NCBI GenBank assembly: GCA_004211245.1
Contig: SEGN01000001.1
Coordinates: 1 to 37,781, forward strand
Length of the DNA stretch: 37,781 nucleotides
Reading direction: 5' to 3'
Origin: Variovorax sp.
GTDB lineage: Bacteria; Pseudomonadota; Gammaproteobacteria; Burkholderiales; Burkholderiaceae_C
The notes beneath the pieces were generated by a model. It worked only from the letters and a program-made list of their open reading frames with translations, had not been told where the DNA came from and made no database searches. Positions 24,906 through 32,199 of the stretch are shown here, one piece after another; the first letter of the stretch is position 1; each line of letters opens with the position of its first letter. The position numbers and the translations under genes are program-made.

Positions 24906-27142
24906 TGGCCTGGTTCGGAAGCGATCGCGATGCGACGAAGGGCCGTGGGCCGGTGCTCGTGGTCGAAGGCCTGGATGTCTACTATGGCCGGGCGCACGCG
25001 CTGCAGGGCGTGAGCCTCTCGATCGAGCGCGGCGTGCTCGGCATCGTGGGGCGCAACGGCATGGGCAAGACCACGTTGTGCAACGCGATCACCGGGCTGG
25101 TGCCGGCACGCGGCAGCGTGAAGCTGCTCGGCGAGGAAATCCTCGGCCGCGCGCCGAACGAGATCACGCGACGCGGCATCGCGTATGTGCCGCAGGGCCG
25201 GCGCGTGTGGCCCTCCCTGTCGGTCGACGAGACCCTGCGGCTGGTTGCCCGCAAGCGGCGCGATGTCGACCGTGTCTACACCATGTTCCCGCGACTGGCC
25301 GAACGTCGCGGCAACGGCGGCGCACAGCTGTCCGGTGGCGAGCAGCAGATGCTGGCCATCGGCCGCGCGTTGCTGCTCGACCCGAAGCTGCTGGTCATGG
25401 ACGAGCCGACCGAAGGCCTGGCACCGGTGATCGTCGAGCAGGTGGCGCAGGCGCTGCGCGATCTCGCGGCCGAGGGCGCCATTGCGGTGTTGCTGATCGA
25501 GCAGAACCTCGGCGTTGCGATGAGCGTGGCCGATCGCATCGGCGTGATGGTCAACGGGCGCATCGCGCAGGAGATGCCGACCGCCGAGCTCGCTGCCGAC
25601 CGCGGACTGCAGGAGCGCCTGCTCGGCGTGCGATCGGGGGGACACGACGAGCCACCCGGCGCGGCGGACCTGCCTGCGCGGGCCGAGGCCGGCCCGGCGC
25701 CTGCGCAGGTGTTCACGGTGCGCCGCGCCCACGGCAGCGGCGCGCCATCGATCGACGATCTCGCGCCCGCAAGCGTGCGCGGCTTCACGCGCTGGAACGC
25801 GGGCGGCACCGCGGGCCCGACGAACGATGTGCGACGGTTCGCGGCGCCGGCCCCGGCCGCGGCGCCCGCACCCCAGCCGGTGGCGGCGCCTTCGGTGCTC
25901 GACTTTCCGGTGGCGGCCAGCAGCGTGCGGGCGGCGTACGTGGCCGGCACCTTCGACACCAAGGCACGCGAGCTGTTCTTCATTCGCCAGTGCCTGGAAA
26001 AGCTCGGCCTTCGCGTGGTCACGGTCGATCTCGCCACGTCGGGCAAGCCCTCGCCGGCCAGCGTGCATCCGCGCGAGGTCGCGCGCCACCATCCGCAGGG
26101 TGAGTCGGCCGTGTTCAACGGCGACCGCGGCCGTGCGACCGAGGCGATGGCGCAGGCCTTCGAGATCTTCCTGCGGGCCCGCCGCGACCTCGGCGGCATC
26201 ATCTCGGCCGGCGGCTCGGGGGGCACCTCGATGGCGACGCAAGGCATGCGTGCGTTGCCGATCGGCTGCCCCAAGGTGATGGTGTCGACCATGGCCAGCG
26301 GCGACACGCGGCCCTACGTCGGCCCGAGCGACATCTGCATGGTGTATTCGGTGACCGATGTGCAGGGCATCAACCGCATCAGCGAGAAGGTGCTGGCCAA
26401 CGCGGCCCATGCGTTGGCCGGCATGATCGCGCACCCTGTCGCTGCGTCGGAAAGCACCCGGCCCGCCATCGGGCTCACCATGTTCGGCGTCACCACGCCG
26501 TGCGTGCAGGCGGTCACCAAGCGCCTGGAAGACGGCTACGACTGCCTGGTGTTCCACGCCACCGGGGTCGGCGGCCAGTCGATGGAGAAGCTGGCCGATT
26601 CCGGCCTGCTGGCCGGCGTGATCGATGTCTCGACCACCGAGATCGCCGACGAGATCGCAGGCGGCACCCTGTCGGCGGGGCCGGCCCGCATGGACGTGTT
26701 CGCGCGCCACGCGTTGCCCTACGTCGGCTCCTGCGGCGCACTCGACATGGTCAATTTCGGCGCCTGGGACACCGTGCCCGAGCGCTTCAGGTCGCGCACG
26801 CTGTACCGGCACAACACCACGGTCACGCTGATGCGCACCACGGTCGAGGAGAACCGCGCCATCGGCGTCTTCATCGCGGCCAAGCTCAATGCGATGCAGG
26901 GCCCGGTGCGTTTCCTGATTCCGGAGGGCGGCGTCTCGGCGATCGACCGGCCAGGGCAACCGTTTCACGACCCGGAGGCAGACCGCGTGCTGTTCGCAAC
27001 CATCGAGCAGCACTTCCGCACCGGCCCGGATCGAAAGTTGCAGCGGCTGCCCCTGCACATCAACGACGAAGCCTTTGCCGAGGCCCTGGTCGCGGCCTGG
27101 GGCGAGGTGACCCGTGCGCCCGTCGGCGCCCGGCGCGCCTGA
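24905..27142 (+). CDS. LivF-like ABC ATPase fused to a Tm-1-like (UPF0261) domain
   Basis: The 745-residue protein has two domains. Residues 1-242 are a LivF-type ATPase: Walker [10 protein letters not shown] (49-57), signature LSGGEQQML, Walker [14 protein letters not shown] and LLIEQN for the switch region. Residues 243-340 form a Pro/Ala-rich linker. Residues 341-745 are a Tm-1-like/UPF0261 domain (Pfam PF06792): [18 protein letters not shown] at the start, [52 protein letters not shown], and the C-terminal segment [10 protein letters not shown]. Tm-1-like domains bind nucleotide in the tomato resistance protein Tm-1, and their bacterial role is unknown. Usual LivF is about 240 residues, so this is a clear fusion. 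There is no frameshift or internal stop. Confidence 0.93.
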   Translation: MAWFGSDRDATKGRGPVLVVEGLDVYYGRAHALQGVSLSIERGVLGIVGRNGMGKTTLCNAITGLVPARGSVKLLGEEILGRAPNEITRRGIAYVPQGRRVWPSLSVDETLRLVARKRRDVDRVYTMFPRLAERRGNGGAQLSGGEQQMLAIGRALLLDPKLLVMDEPTEGLAPVIVEQVAQALRDLAAEGAIAVLLIEQNLGVAMSVADRIGVMVNGRIAQEMPTAELAADRGLQERLLGVRSGGHDEPPGAADLPARAEAGPAPAQVFTVRRAHGSGAPSIDDLAPASVRGFTRWNAGGTAGPTNDVRRFAAPAPAAAPAPQPVAAPSVLDFPVAASSVRAAYVAGTFDTKARELFFIRQCLEKLGLRVVTVDLATSGKPSPASVHPREVARHHPQGESAVFNGDRGRATEAMAQAFEIFLRARRDLGGIISAGGSGGTSMATQGMRALPIGCPKVMVSTMASGDTRPYVGPSDICMVYSVTDVQGINRISEKVLANAAHALAGMIAHPVAASESTRPAIGLTMFGVTTPCVQAVTKRLEDGYDCLVFHATGVGGQSMEKLADSGLLAGVIDVSTTEIADEIAGGTLSAGPARMDVFARHALPYVGSCGALDMVNFGAWDTVPERFRSRTLYRHNTTVTLMRTTVEENRAIGVFIAAKLNAMQGPVRFLIPEGGVSAIDRPGQPFHDPEADRVLFATIEQHFRTGPDRKLQRLPLHINDEAFAEALVAAWGEVTRAPVGARRA

Positions 27143-27167
27143 CGCACGAAGAGGAGGGAAGACCACC

Positions 27168-27998
27168 ATGCCACGCATCGACCGCACCGCACTGCTCGAG
27201 CGCTTCCGCGCCAAGATCGCCGCCGGCCGTCCGCTGATCGGCGGCGGCGCCGGCACCGGCCTGTCGGCCAAGTGCGAGGAAGCCGGCGGCATCGACCTGA
27301 TCGTGATCTACAACTCCGGCCGCTACCGCATGGCCGGGCGCGGCTCGCTGGCCGGCCTGCTGGCCTACGGCAACGCGAACGAGATCGTCTGCGAGATGGC
27401 GCACGAGGTGCTGCCGGTGGTGCAGCGCACGCCGGTGCTGGCGGGGGTCAACGGCACCGACCCGTTCATGATTCCGGACCAGTTCCTGAAGCGGCTGATC
27501 GATCTCGGCTTCTCGGGCGTGCAGAACTTCCCGACGGTCGGCCTGATCGACGGCACCTTCCGCGCCAACCTCGAGGAAACCGGCATGGGCTACGGCCTCG
27601 AGGTCGAGCTGATCCGGCGCGCCCGCGCGCTGGACCTGCTGACCACGCCCTACGTGTTCTGCGAGGCCGATGCGCGCGCCATGGCCGCGGCCGGCGCCGA
27701 CATCGTGGTCTGCCACCTCGGCCTGACCACGGGCGGCGCCATCGGCGCGGAGACCGCGCTCACGCTGGACGACTGCGTCGGGCGCATCAATGCATGGGCG
27801 TCGGCTGCGAAGGCGGTCAACCCCGAGGTGATCGTGTTGTGCCACGGCGGCCCGATCGCCACCCCCGACGACGCGCGGCACGTGCTGGCGCATTGCCCCG
27901 CATGCCACGGTTTCTACGGCGCGAGTTCGATGGAGCGTCTGCCCACCGAAGTCGCGCTCACCGAGACCACGCGGCGCTTCACAGAGATCACGCGGTAA
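27168..27998 (+). CDS. Phosphoenolpyruvate hydrolase-like TIM-barrel protein (PF09370-type)
   Basis: The 276-residue protein begins [20 protein letters not shown], then [31 protein letters not shown], the conserved opening of the PEP-hydrolase-like/TIM-barrel signal-transduction family. Further conserved parts are [19 protein letters not shown] and [17 protein letters not shown] lies upstream of the ATG at 27168. This family is the counterpart of the C-terminal half of plant Tm-1, and in this genome the gene lies 25 bases after the Tm-1-like domain, so the two probably act as partners. The reaction is not known for most members; the family name should not be read as a demonstrated activity. 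Confidence 0.9.
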   Translation: MPRIDRTALLERFRAKIAAGRPLIGGGAGTGLSAKCEEAGGIDLIVIYNSGRYRMAGRGSLAGLLAYGNANEIVCEMAHEVLPVVQRTPVLAGVNGTDPFMIPDQFLKRLIDLGFSGVQNFPTVGLIDGTFRANLEETGMGYGLEVELIRRARALDLLTTPYVFCEADARAMAAAGADIVVCHLGLTTGGAIGAETALTLDDCVGRINAWASAAKAVNPEVIVLCHGGPIATPDDARHVLAHCPACHGFYGASSMERLPTEVALTETTRRFTEITR

Positions 27999-28022
27999 TA
28001 CAGCGGTTACAGGAGACATTCC

Positions 28023-29726
28023 ATGTCAGGTTCCCAGTTCGGCAGTTTCATCCTCGGCCTCGTCGTCGTGGCGATCGTCGTCGCCATCGTCGTCTGGCTG
28101 ATGCACTGGCTCTACCTGCGCAGCTCGAAGGAGCGCGCCTTCGTGCGCACCGGGCTCGGCGGGCAGAAGGTGGTGCTCGACGGCGGCGCGTTCGTGCTGC
28201 CGATCGTGCACGACGTGATCCCGGTCAACATGAACACGCTGCGGCTCGAGGTGAGCCGTGGCCGCGACAAGGCGCTCATCACGCGCGATCGCATGCGGGT
28301 GGACGTGATCGCCGAGTTCTACGTGCGCGTTGCCGCCAACCCCGACTCGGTGGCCAACGCGGCGCAGACGCTGGGCTTGCGCACGATGGAGCCCGACCAG
28401 CTCAAGGAACTGGTGGAAGGCAAGTTCGTCGATGCGCTGCGCACGGCCGCGGCCGAGATGACGATGGAGGAACTGCACGAGAAGCGCGGCACCTATGTCA
28501 AACGGGTGCGTGAAACGGTGGCCGAAGACCTCACCAAGAACGGCCTGGAACTGGAGGCGGCGTCGCTCACGCAGCTCGACCAGACCGGCATGGAGTACTT
28601 CAACCCCAGCAATGCGTTCGACGCGGAAGGTCTGACCCGGCTCACCGAGCAGATCGAGCACCGCAAGAAGCAGCGCAACGATGTCGAGCAGGACACGCTG
28701 ATCGCGATCCGCAACAAGAACCTCGAAGCCGAAAAGCTCTCGCTCGACATCGATCGCGAGGGTGAATACGCGCGGCTGAGCCAGCAGCGCGAAGTCGAGA
28801 TCGCGCGCGCCCGCCAGCGCGCCGAAGTGGCGACCGAGCGCGCCCAGCGCGAGCAGGACGCCGAAGGCGCGCAGATCACGGCCAAGCAGACCATCGACAC
28901 CGCGCGCATCCGCTCCGAGCAGACGCTGGAGCAGGAGCGTATCGGCAAGGAGCGCGCCATCCAGAGCGCCGAACTGGACCGTCGGCTGTCGCTGGAGCTG
29001 GCCGAGCAGCAGCGCGCCATCGCGATCGCACGCGAAAGCAAGTCGCAGAGCGAGGCGCAGGCCGAGGCCGAGATCGCGCGGGCGCTGGCCATTTCGGCCG
29101 AGGAGAAGGTGTTCACCGCGCGCGAGGTCGAGATGGCCGAGCGCAAGAAGGCGATCGACCTGATCGGTGCCGCGCAGGTCGCCGAGCGCGACGCCCTGCG
29201 GCTCACCTCGGCTGCGCAAGCCGAGAAGTCCGCCAGCGCCGACCGCGGCGACGCGGTGCGCGCGCAGGCCGAGGCGGACGCCGATGCCGACAAGATCCGC
29301 TCGATGGCGATGCGCGTGCGCGCCGAGATCGAGGCCGAGGCGTTGCAGCTGATGAACACCGCGCACAACATGCTGAGCCCGGAGGCGCGCATGTCGGCCT
29401 TGCGCATGAAGCTGGTCGAGAAGGCCGAAGGCATCATCCGCGAGTCGGTGCGGCCGATGGAACGCATCGAGGGCATCAAGATCCTGCAGGTCGACGGGCT
29501 GGGCGGCTCCGGCGGCGGCGGCCACGGGGAGGCGGGCCACGGCGGCAATTTCTCGGACAGCGTCGTCAACTCGGCGCTGCGCTTCCGGGCGCAGGCGCCG
29601 CTGGTGGACCAGCTGCTGCGCGAGATCGGCATCGAGGGCGGTGACATCCAGAAGCTTGTCGGCGGCGCCAGCGGGGCGCAGGCCTCGCTGCCGCCGGCAC
29701 CGTCCAGCAAGACCAAGGCGGAGTAG
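28023..29726 (+). CDS. yqiK: YqiK-type flotillin family protein
   Basis: The 567-residue protein has one N-terminal membrane helix (about 9-31, FILGLVVVAIVVAIVVWLMH). It then has a band-7/SPFH domain with family segments RTGLGGQKVVLDGG, TLRLEVSRGRDKALITRDRM and EGKFVDALRTAAAEMTM. A long Glu/Ala/Arg-rich coiled coil covers about residues 215-460, and a Gly/His-rich loop and helical tail end the protein. Length and order match E. coli YqiK. Flotillins organise membrane microdomains. AGGAGA is about 9 bases before the ATG at 28023. Placement inside a transport and catabolic operon is unusual, and no NfeD-type partner gene is adjacent. It could scaffold the ABC importer, which is inference only. 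Confidence 0.93.
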   Translation: MSGSQFGSFILGLVVVAIVVAIVVWLMHWLYLRSSKERAFVRTGLGGQKVVLDGGAFVLPIVHDVIPVNMNTLRLEVSRGRDKALITRDRMRVDVIAEFYVRVAANPDSVANAAQTLGLRTMEPDQLKELVEGKFVDALRTAAAEMTMEELHEKRGTYVKRVRETVAEDLTKNGLELEAASLTQLDQTGMEYFNPSNAFDAEGLTRLTEQIEHRKKQRNDVEQDTLIAIRNKNLEAEKLSLDIDREGEYARLSQQREVEIARARQRAEVATERAQREQDAEGAQITAKQTIDTARIRSEQTLEQERIGKERAIQSAELDRRLSLELAEQQRAIAIARESKSQSEAQAEAEIARALAISAEEKVFTAREVEMAERKKAIDLIGAAQVAERDALRLTSAAQAEKSASADRGDAVRAQAEADADADKIRSMAMRVRAEIEAEALQLMNTAHNMLSPEARMSALRMKLVEKAEGIIRESVRPMERIEGIKILQVDGLGGSGGGGHGEAGHGGNFSDSVVNSALRFRAQAPLVDQLLREIGIEGGDIQKLVGGASGAQASLPPAPSSKTKAE

Positions 29727-29729
29727 GCG

Positions 29730-30170
29730 ATGGTTCAGGTCTATGCGTCGAGCGTCATCGACGCCAGCGCCGACAACGTGTGGGCGCGCATCCGCGACTT
29801 CAACGGCCTGCCGCTCTGGCACCCTGGCATTGCCGACAGCCGCATCGAGAACGCCGAGCCGTCCGACCGGGTCGGATGCATCCGGCACTTCCACCTGCGC
29901 GACGGCGGCATGATCCGCGAGAAGCTGCTGGCGCTGTCCGACTACGACTACAGCTGCAGCTACGAGATCCTCGAGAGCCCGATGGGCGTGACGAACTACG
30001 TCGCCACGCTGAAGCTCACGCCCGTGACCGACGGCGCGCGCTGCTTCGCCGAATGGAGCGCCGAGTTCGAATGCGCGCCCGGGCGTGAGCCGGAGCTGAG
30101 CGCGAGCATCGGCGGCGGCGTGTTCCAGGGCGGCTTCGACGCGCTGAAGCGCCACTTCGGCTCGCGCTGA
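29730..30170 (+). CDS. SRPBCC family protein
   Basis: The 146-residue protein has the START/Bet v1-like fold of the SRPBCC superfamily: a first strand and helix SSVIDASADNVWARIRDFNGLPLWHPG, central strands and a long C-terminal helix GGVFQGGFDALKRHF. The fold provides a hydrophobic cavity for lipophilic or aromatic ligands, and in the polyketide-cyclase-like branch it may catalyse cyclisation or dehydration. It starts 3 bases after the flotillin stop. It resembles the N-terminal half of the next protein along its whole length, a tandem duplication. The substrate is unknown. Confidence 0.9.
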   Translation: MVQVYASSVIDASADNVWARIRDFNGLPLWHPGIADSRIENAEPSDRVGCIRHFHLRDGGMIREKLLALSDYDYSCSYEILESPMGVTNYVATLKLTPVTDGARCFAEWSAEFECAPGREPELSASIGGGVFQGGFDALKRHFGSR

Positions 30171-30178
30171 AGACGGAC

Positions 30179-31651
30179 ATGCTGCAACGCGTGGTGCGCT
30201 CCACCGTGATCGACGCGCCCATCGAGCGCGTGTGGGCGGTGCTGCGCGACTTCAACAGCCATGACCGGTGGCACGACGTGGTCGAAGCGAGCCGCATCGA
30301 AGGCGGCGAGCGGAGCGACCAGGTCGGCTGCGTGCGCAGCTTCACGCTGAAGGACGGCAACCGCATCCGCGAGCAGCTGCTGACCCTGTCGGACACCGAA
30401 TACAAGAGCACCTACTGCATCGTCGAAGCCACCGTGCCACTGCAGCGCTATGTCGCCTCGCTCACGCTGAAGCCGGTGACCGATGGCAACCGGACTTTCT
30501 GGCACTGGGAATCGACCTTCGCGACGCCGCCCGGTCAGGAGCGACAGCTGCACGACATGGTGGCGCAGGGCGTGTACGAGGCCGGCTTCGCCAACTTGCG
30601 GCGCTACCTGCAGCAGGGTGGCGATGTGCAGGGGCAGGGCGCCGGCCGCAGCGTAGCGGGCGCGGCGGGACTGGCGCTGCCGTCGCGGCAGGCCGTGGTG
30701 CATCGCTATGGCGACGCGCAGGTGTTGCAGGCCGAGGCGACGCAGACGCGGCCACCTGCCGAAGGCGAGGTCCGCCTGCAGCAGCGCGCCATCGGCGTCA
30801 ACTTCTTCGACGTGTACCTGCGCCGCGGCTGGATGCCCGACCTGTTGCCGTTGCCGGGTGTGCCGGGCATGGAGGCGGCCGGCACGGTGCTCGACGTGGG
30901 ACCCGGCGTCAACGGCGTGGTTCCCGGTGACCGGGTGGCCTATCTCGGCCCCGTGCCGGGTGCGTACTGCAGCGTGCGCAATGTGCCGTCCGCCTGGGTG
31001 GTGCGCTTGCCCGCCGCCGTGGAAGACGACGTCGCCGCTGCGGTGCTTCTGAAGGGCATCACGGCCGACTTCCTGCTGCGCGACCTGGGGCGCGTGGGCC
31101 CGGGAACGCGGCTCCTGGTGCACGCCGCTGCCGGCGGTGTCGGCCTGCTCGTGTGCCAATGGGCACGTCGGCTGGGTGCCGTGGTGCTGGGCACCGTGTC
31201 GAGCGACGAGAAGGCCCGCGTCGCGCGTGCCCACGGGTGCGAGCACGTGATCGTCACGCGCGAGCACCGCTTTGCCGATGCCGTGCAGGCGGCGTGCGGC
31301 GGCGCCGACGTGGTCATCGACGGCCTCGGCGCCGATGCCCGCGACGAGAACCTGGCAGCGCTGGCCCGTCGCGGCCACTGGATCAGCCTCGGACAGGCGA
31401 GCGGGCCGCTGGCGGCGCTGCCGCCGGACGCGCTGGTCGCGCGGTCGTTGAGCTTTTCGCGGCCCGTGGTGTTCGACTACGTGGCCACGCCCGCCGAATT
31501 GGCAGAACGCGCGCAACGCCTGTGGAACGCGCTGGCCGACGGCACGCTGCGGCCGCCGCCGATCGAGCGCTACACGCTGGACGCCGCCGCGCAGGCGCAT
31601 GCGCGCCTCGAATCGCGCGCCAGCATCGGCGCACTCATCCTGCAAGCCTGA
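30179..31651 (+). CDS. SRPBCC-quinone oxidoreductase fusion protein
   Basis: The 490-residue protein has an SRPBCC domain at residues 1-150 (STVIDAPIERVWAVLRDFN at the start, VAQGVYEAGFANLRRYL in the long helix). A short Gly/Ala linker follows. From about 168 to 490 it is a zinc-free quinone oxidoreductase (MDR superfamily): GVNFFDVYLRRGW, PGVPGMEAAGTV, the NADPH-binding HAAAGGVGLL (Ala/Gly 316-322), and GRGHWI-like RRGHWISLGQASG. Stand-alone quinone oxidoreductases are about 325 residues, and both parts look complete. The domain order suggests that the SRPBCC cavity hands a ligand to the reductase. The partner SRPBCC gene is 8 bases upstream. I see no frameshift at the junction. Confidence 0.9.
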   Translation: MLQRVVRSTVIDAPIERVWAVLRDFNSHDRWHDVVEASRIEGGERSDQVGCVRSFTLKDGNRIREQLLTLSDTEYKSTYCIVEATVPLQRYVASLTLKPVTDGNRTFWHWESTFATPPGQERQLHDMVAQGVYEAGFANLRRYLQQGGDVQGQGAGRSVAGAAGLALPSRQAVVHRYGDAQVLQAEATQTRPPAEGEVRLQQRAIGVNFFDVYLRRGWMPDLLPLPGVPGMEAAGTVLDVGPGVNGVVPGDRVAYLGPVPGAYCSVRNVPSAWVVRLPAAVEDDVAAAVLLKGITADFLLRDLGRVGPGTRLLVHAAAGGVGLLVCQWARRLGAVVLGTVSSDEKARVARAHGCEHVIVTREHRFADAVQAACGGADVVIDGLGADARDENLAALARRGHWISLGQASGPLAALPPDALVARSLSFSRPVVFDYVATPAELAERAQRLWNALADGTLRPPPIERYTLDAAAQAHARLESRASIGALILQA

Positions 31652-31673
31652 GCACACCCGAGGAGAACTGCGA

Positions 31674-32054
31674 ATGATCGTCGGCATGAACCATTTCACC
31701 GTGATCGCCGAAGACGAGGCGAAGACGCTGGCCTTCTACACCGGCCTGCTCGGACTCACCGTGGGGCACCGGCCCGACCTGGGCTTTCCGGGCGCGTGGC
31801 TCTACGGCACCGGCCCGCAGGCCGTGCTGCACGTCTACTTCGACCGGCCGTTGCCGCCAGGGCGCGCCGGCGTGATCGACCACATGGCCTTCAGCGCCCA
31901 GGGGCTGCGCGCGGTCAAGGCCCGCTTCGATGCGGCCGGCGTGAAGTACGACCTGCGCCAGCAGGCCGGCGCAGGCACCTGGCAGTTGTTCTGCCTCGAT
32001 CCGAACGGCGCCAAGGTGGAGCTGGATTTCGATCCGGCGGAGACGCTGCAGTAG
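31674..32054 (+). CDS. VOC (glyoxalase/extradiol dioxygenase) family protein
   Basis: The 126-residue protein has one pair of beta-alpha-beta-beta-beta modules: GMNHFTVIAEDEAKTLAFYTG at the start and VIDHMAFSAQGL in the second module, ending FCLDPNGAKVELDFDP. The metal-binding positions His7, His in VIDHMAF and Glu in KVELDF are as in glyoxalase-I/VOC proteins. It could be a lyase, isomerase or dioxygenase subunit. GAGGAG lies upstream of the ATG at 31674. It is the last gene of the run beginning at 16447. The 145 bases after it (32055-32199) show no clear intrinsic terminator. Confidence 0.88.
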   Translation: MIVGMNHFTVIAEDEAKTLAFYTGLLGLTVGHRPDLGFPGAWLYGTGPQAVLHVYFDRPLPPGRAGVIDHMAFSAQGLRAVKARFDAAGVKYDLRQQAGAGTWQLFCLDPNGAKVELDFDPAETLQ

Positions 32055-32095
32055 CAGGCCCATCGCCTCGCCGCCCCCCGTCCATGGGATGTCGC

Positions 32096-32124
32096 TTGTG
32101 GTGATCGCGCCAAGGCCTTATGGT
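32096..32124 (+). promoter_or_regulatory. Candidate sigma-70-like promoter for the caspase operon
   Basis: TTGTGG (32096-32101) and TATGGT (32119-32124) are separated by exactly 17 bases. The match is partial at both boxes. Transcription would begin near 32131, about 70 bases before the caspase ATG. No terminator is visible between the VOC gene and this site, so read-through from the upstream operon is also possible. Confidence 0.35.
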
Positions 32125-32199
32125 GTCGCCACCCCTCTCCAGGATGGGTATCGCACGCCGCTTTAGCCGCGCCCGCTGCAGCGCCGACCGGAGGACAAC

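Noticed and set aside
28026-30155. Long open frame opposite the flotillin gene
   Set aside because: Its Leu/Arg/Ala-rich translation simply mirrors the coiled-coil codons of the flotillin. No motif and no ribosome-binding site support it.
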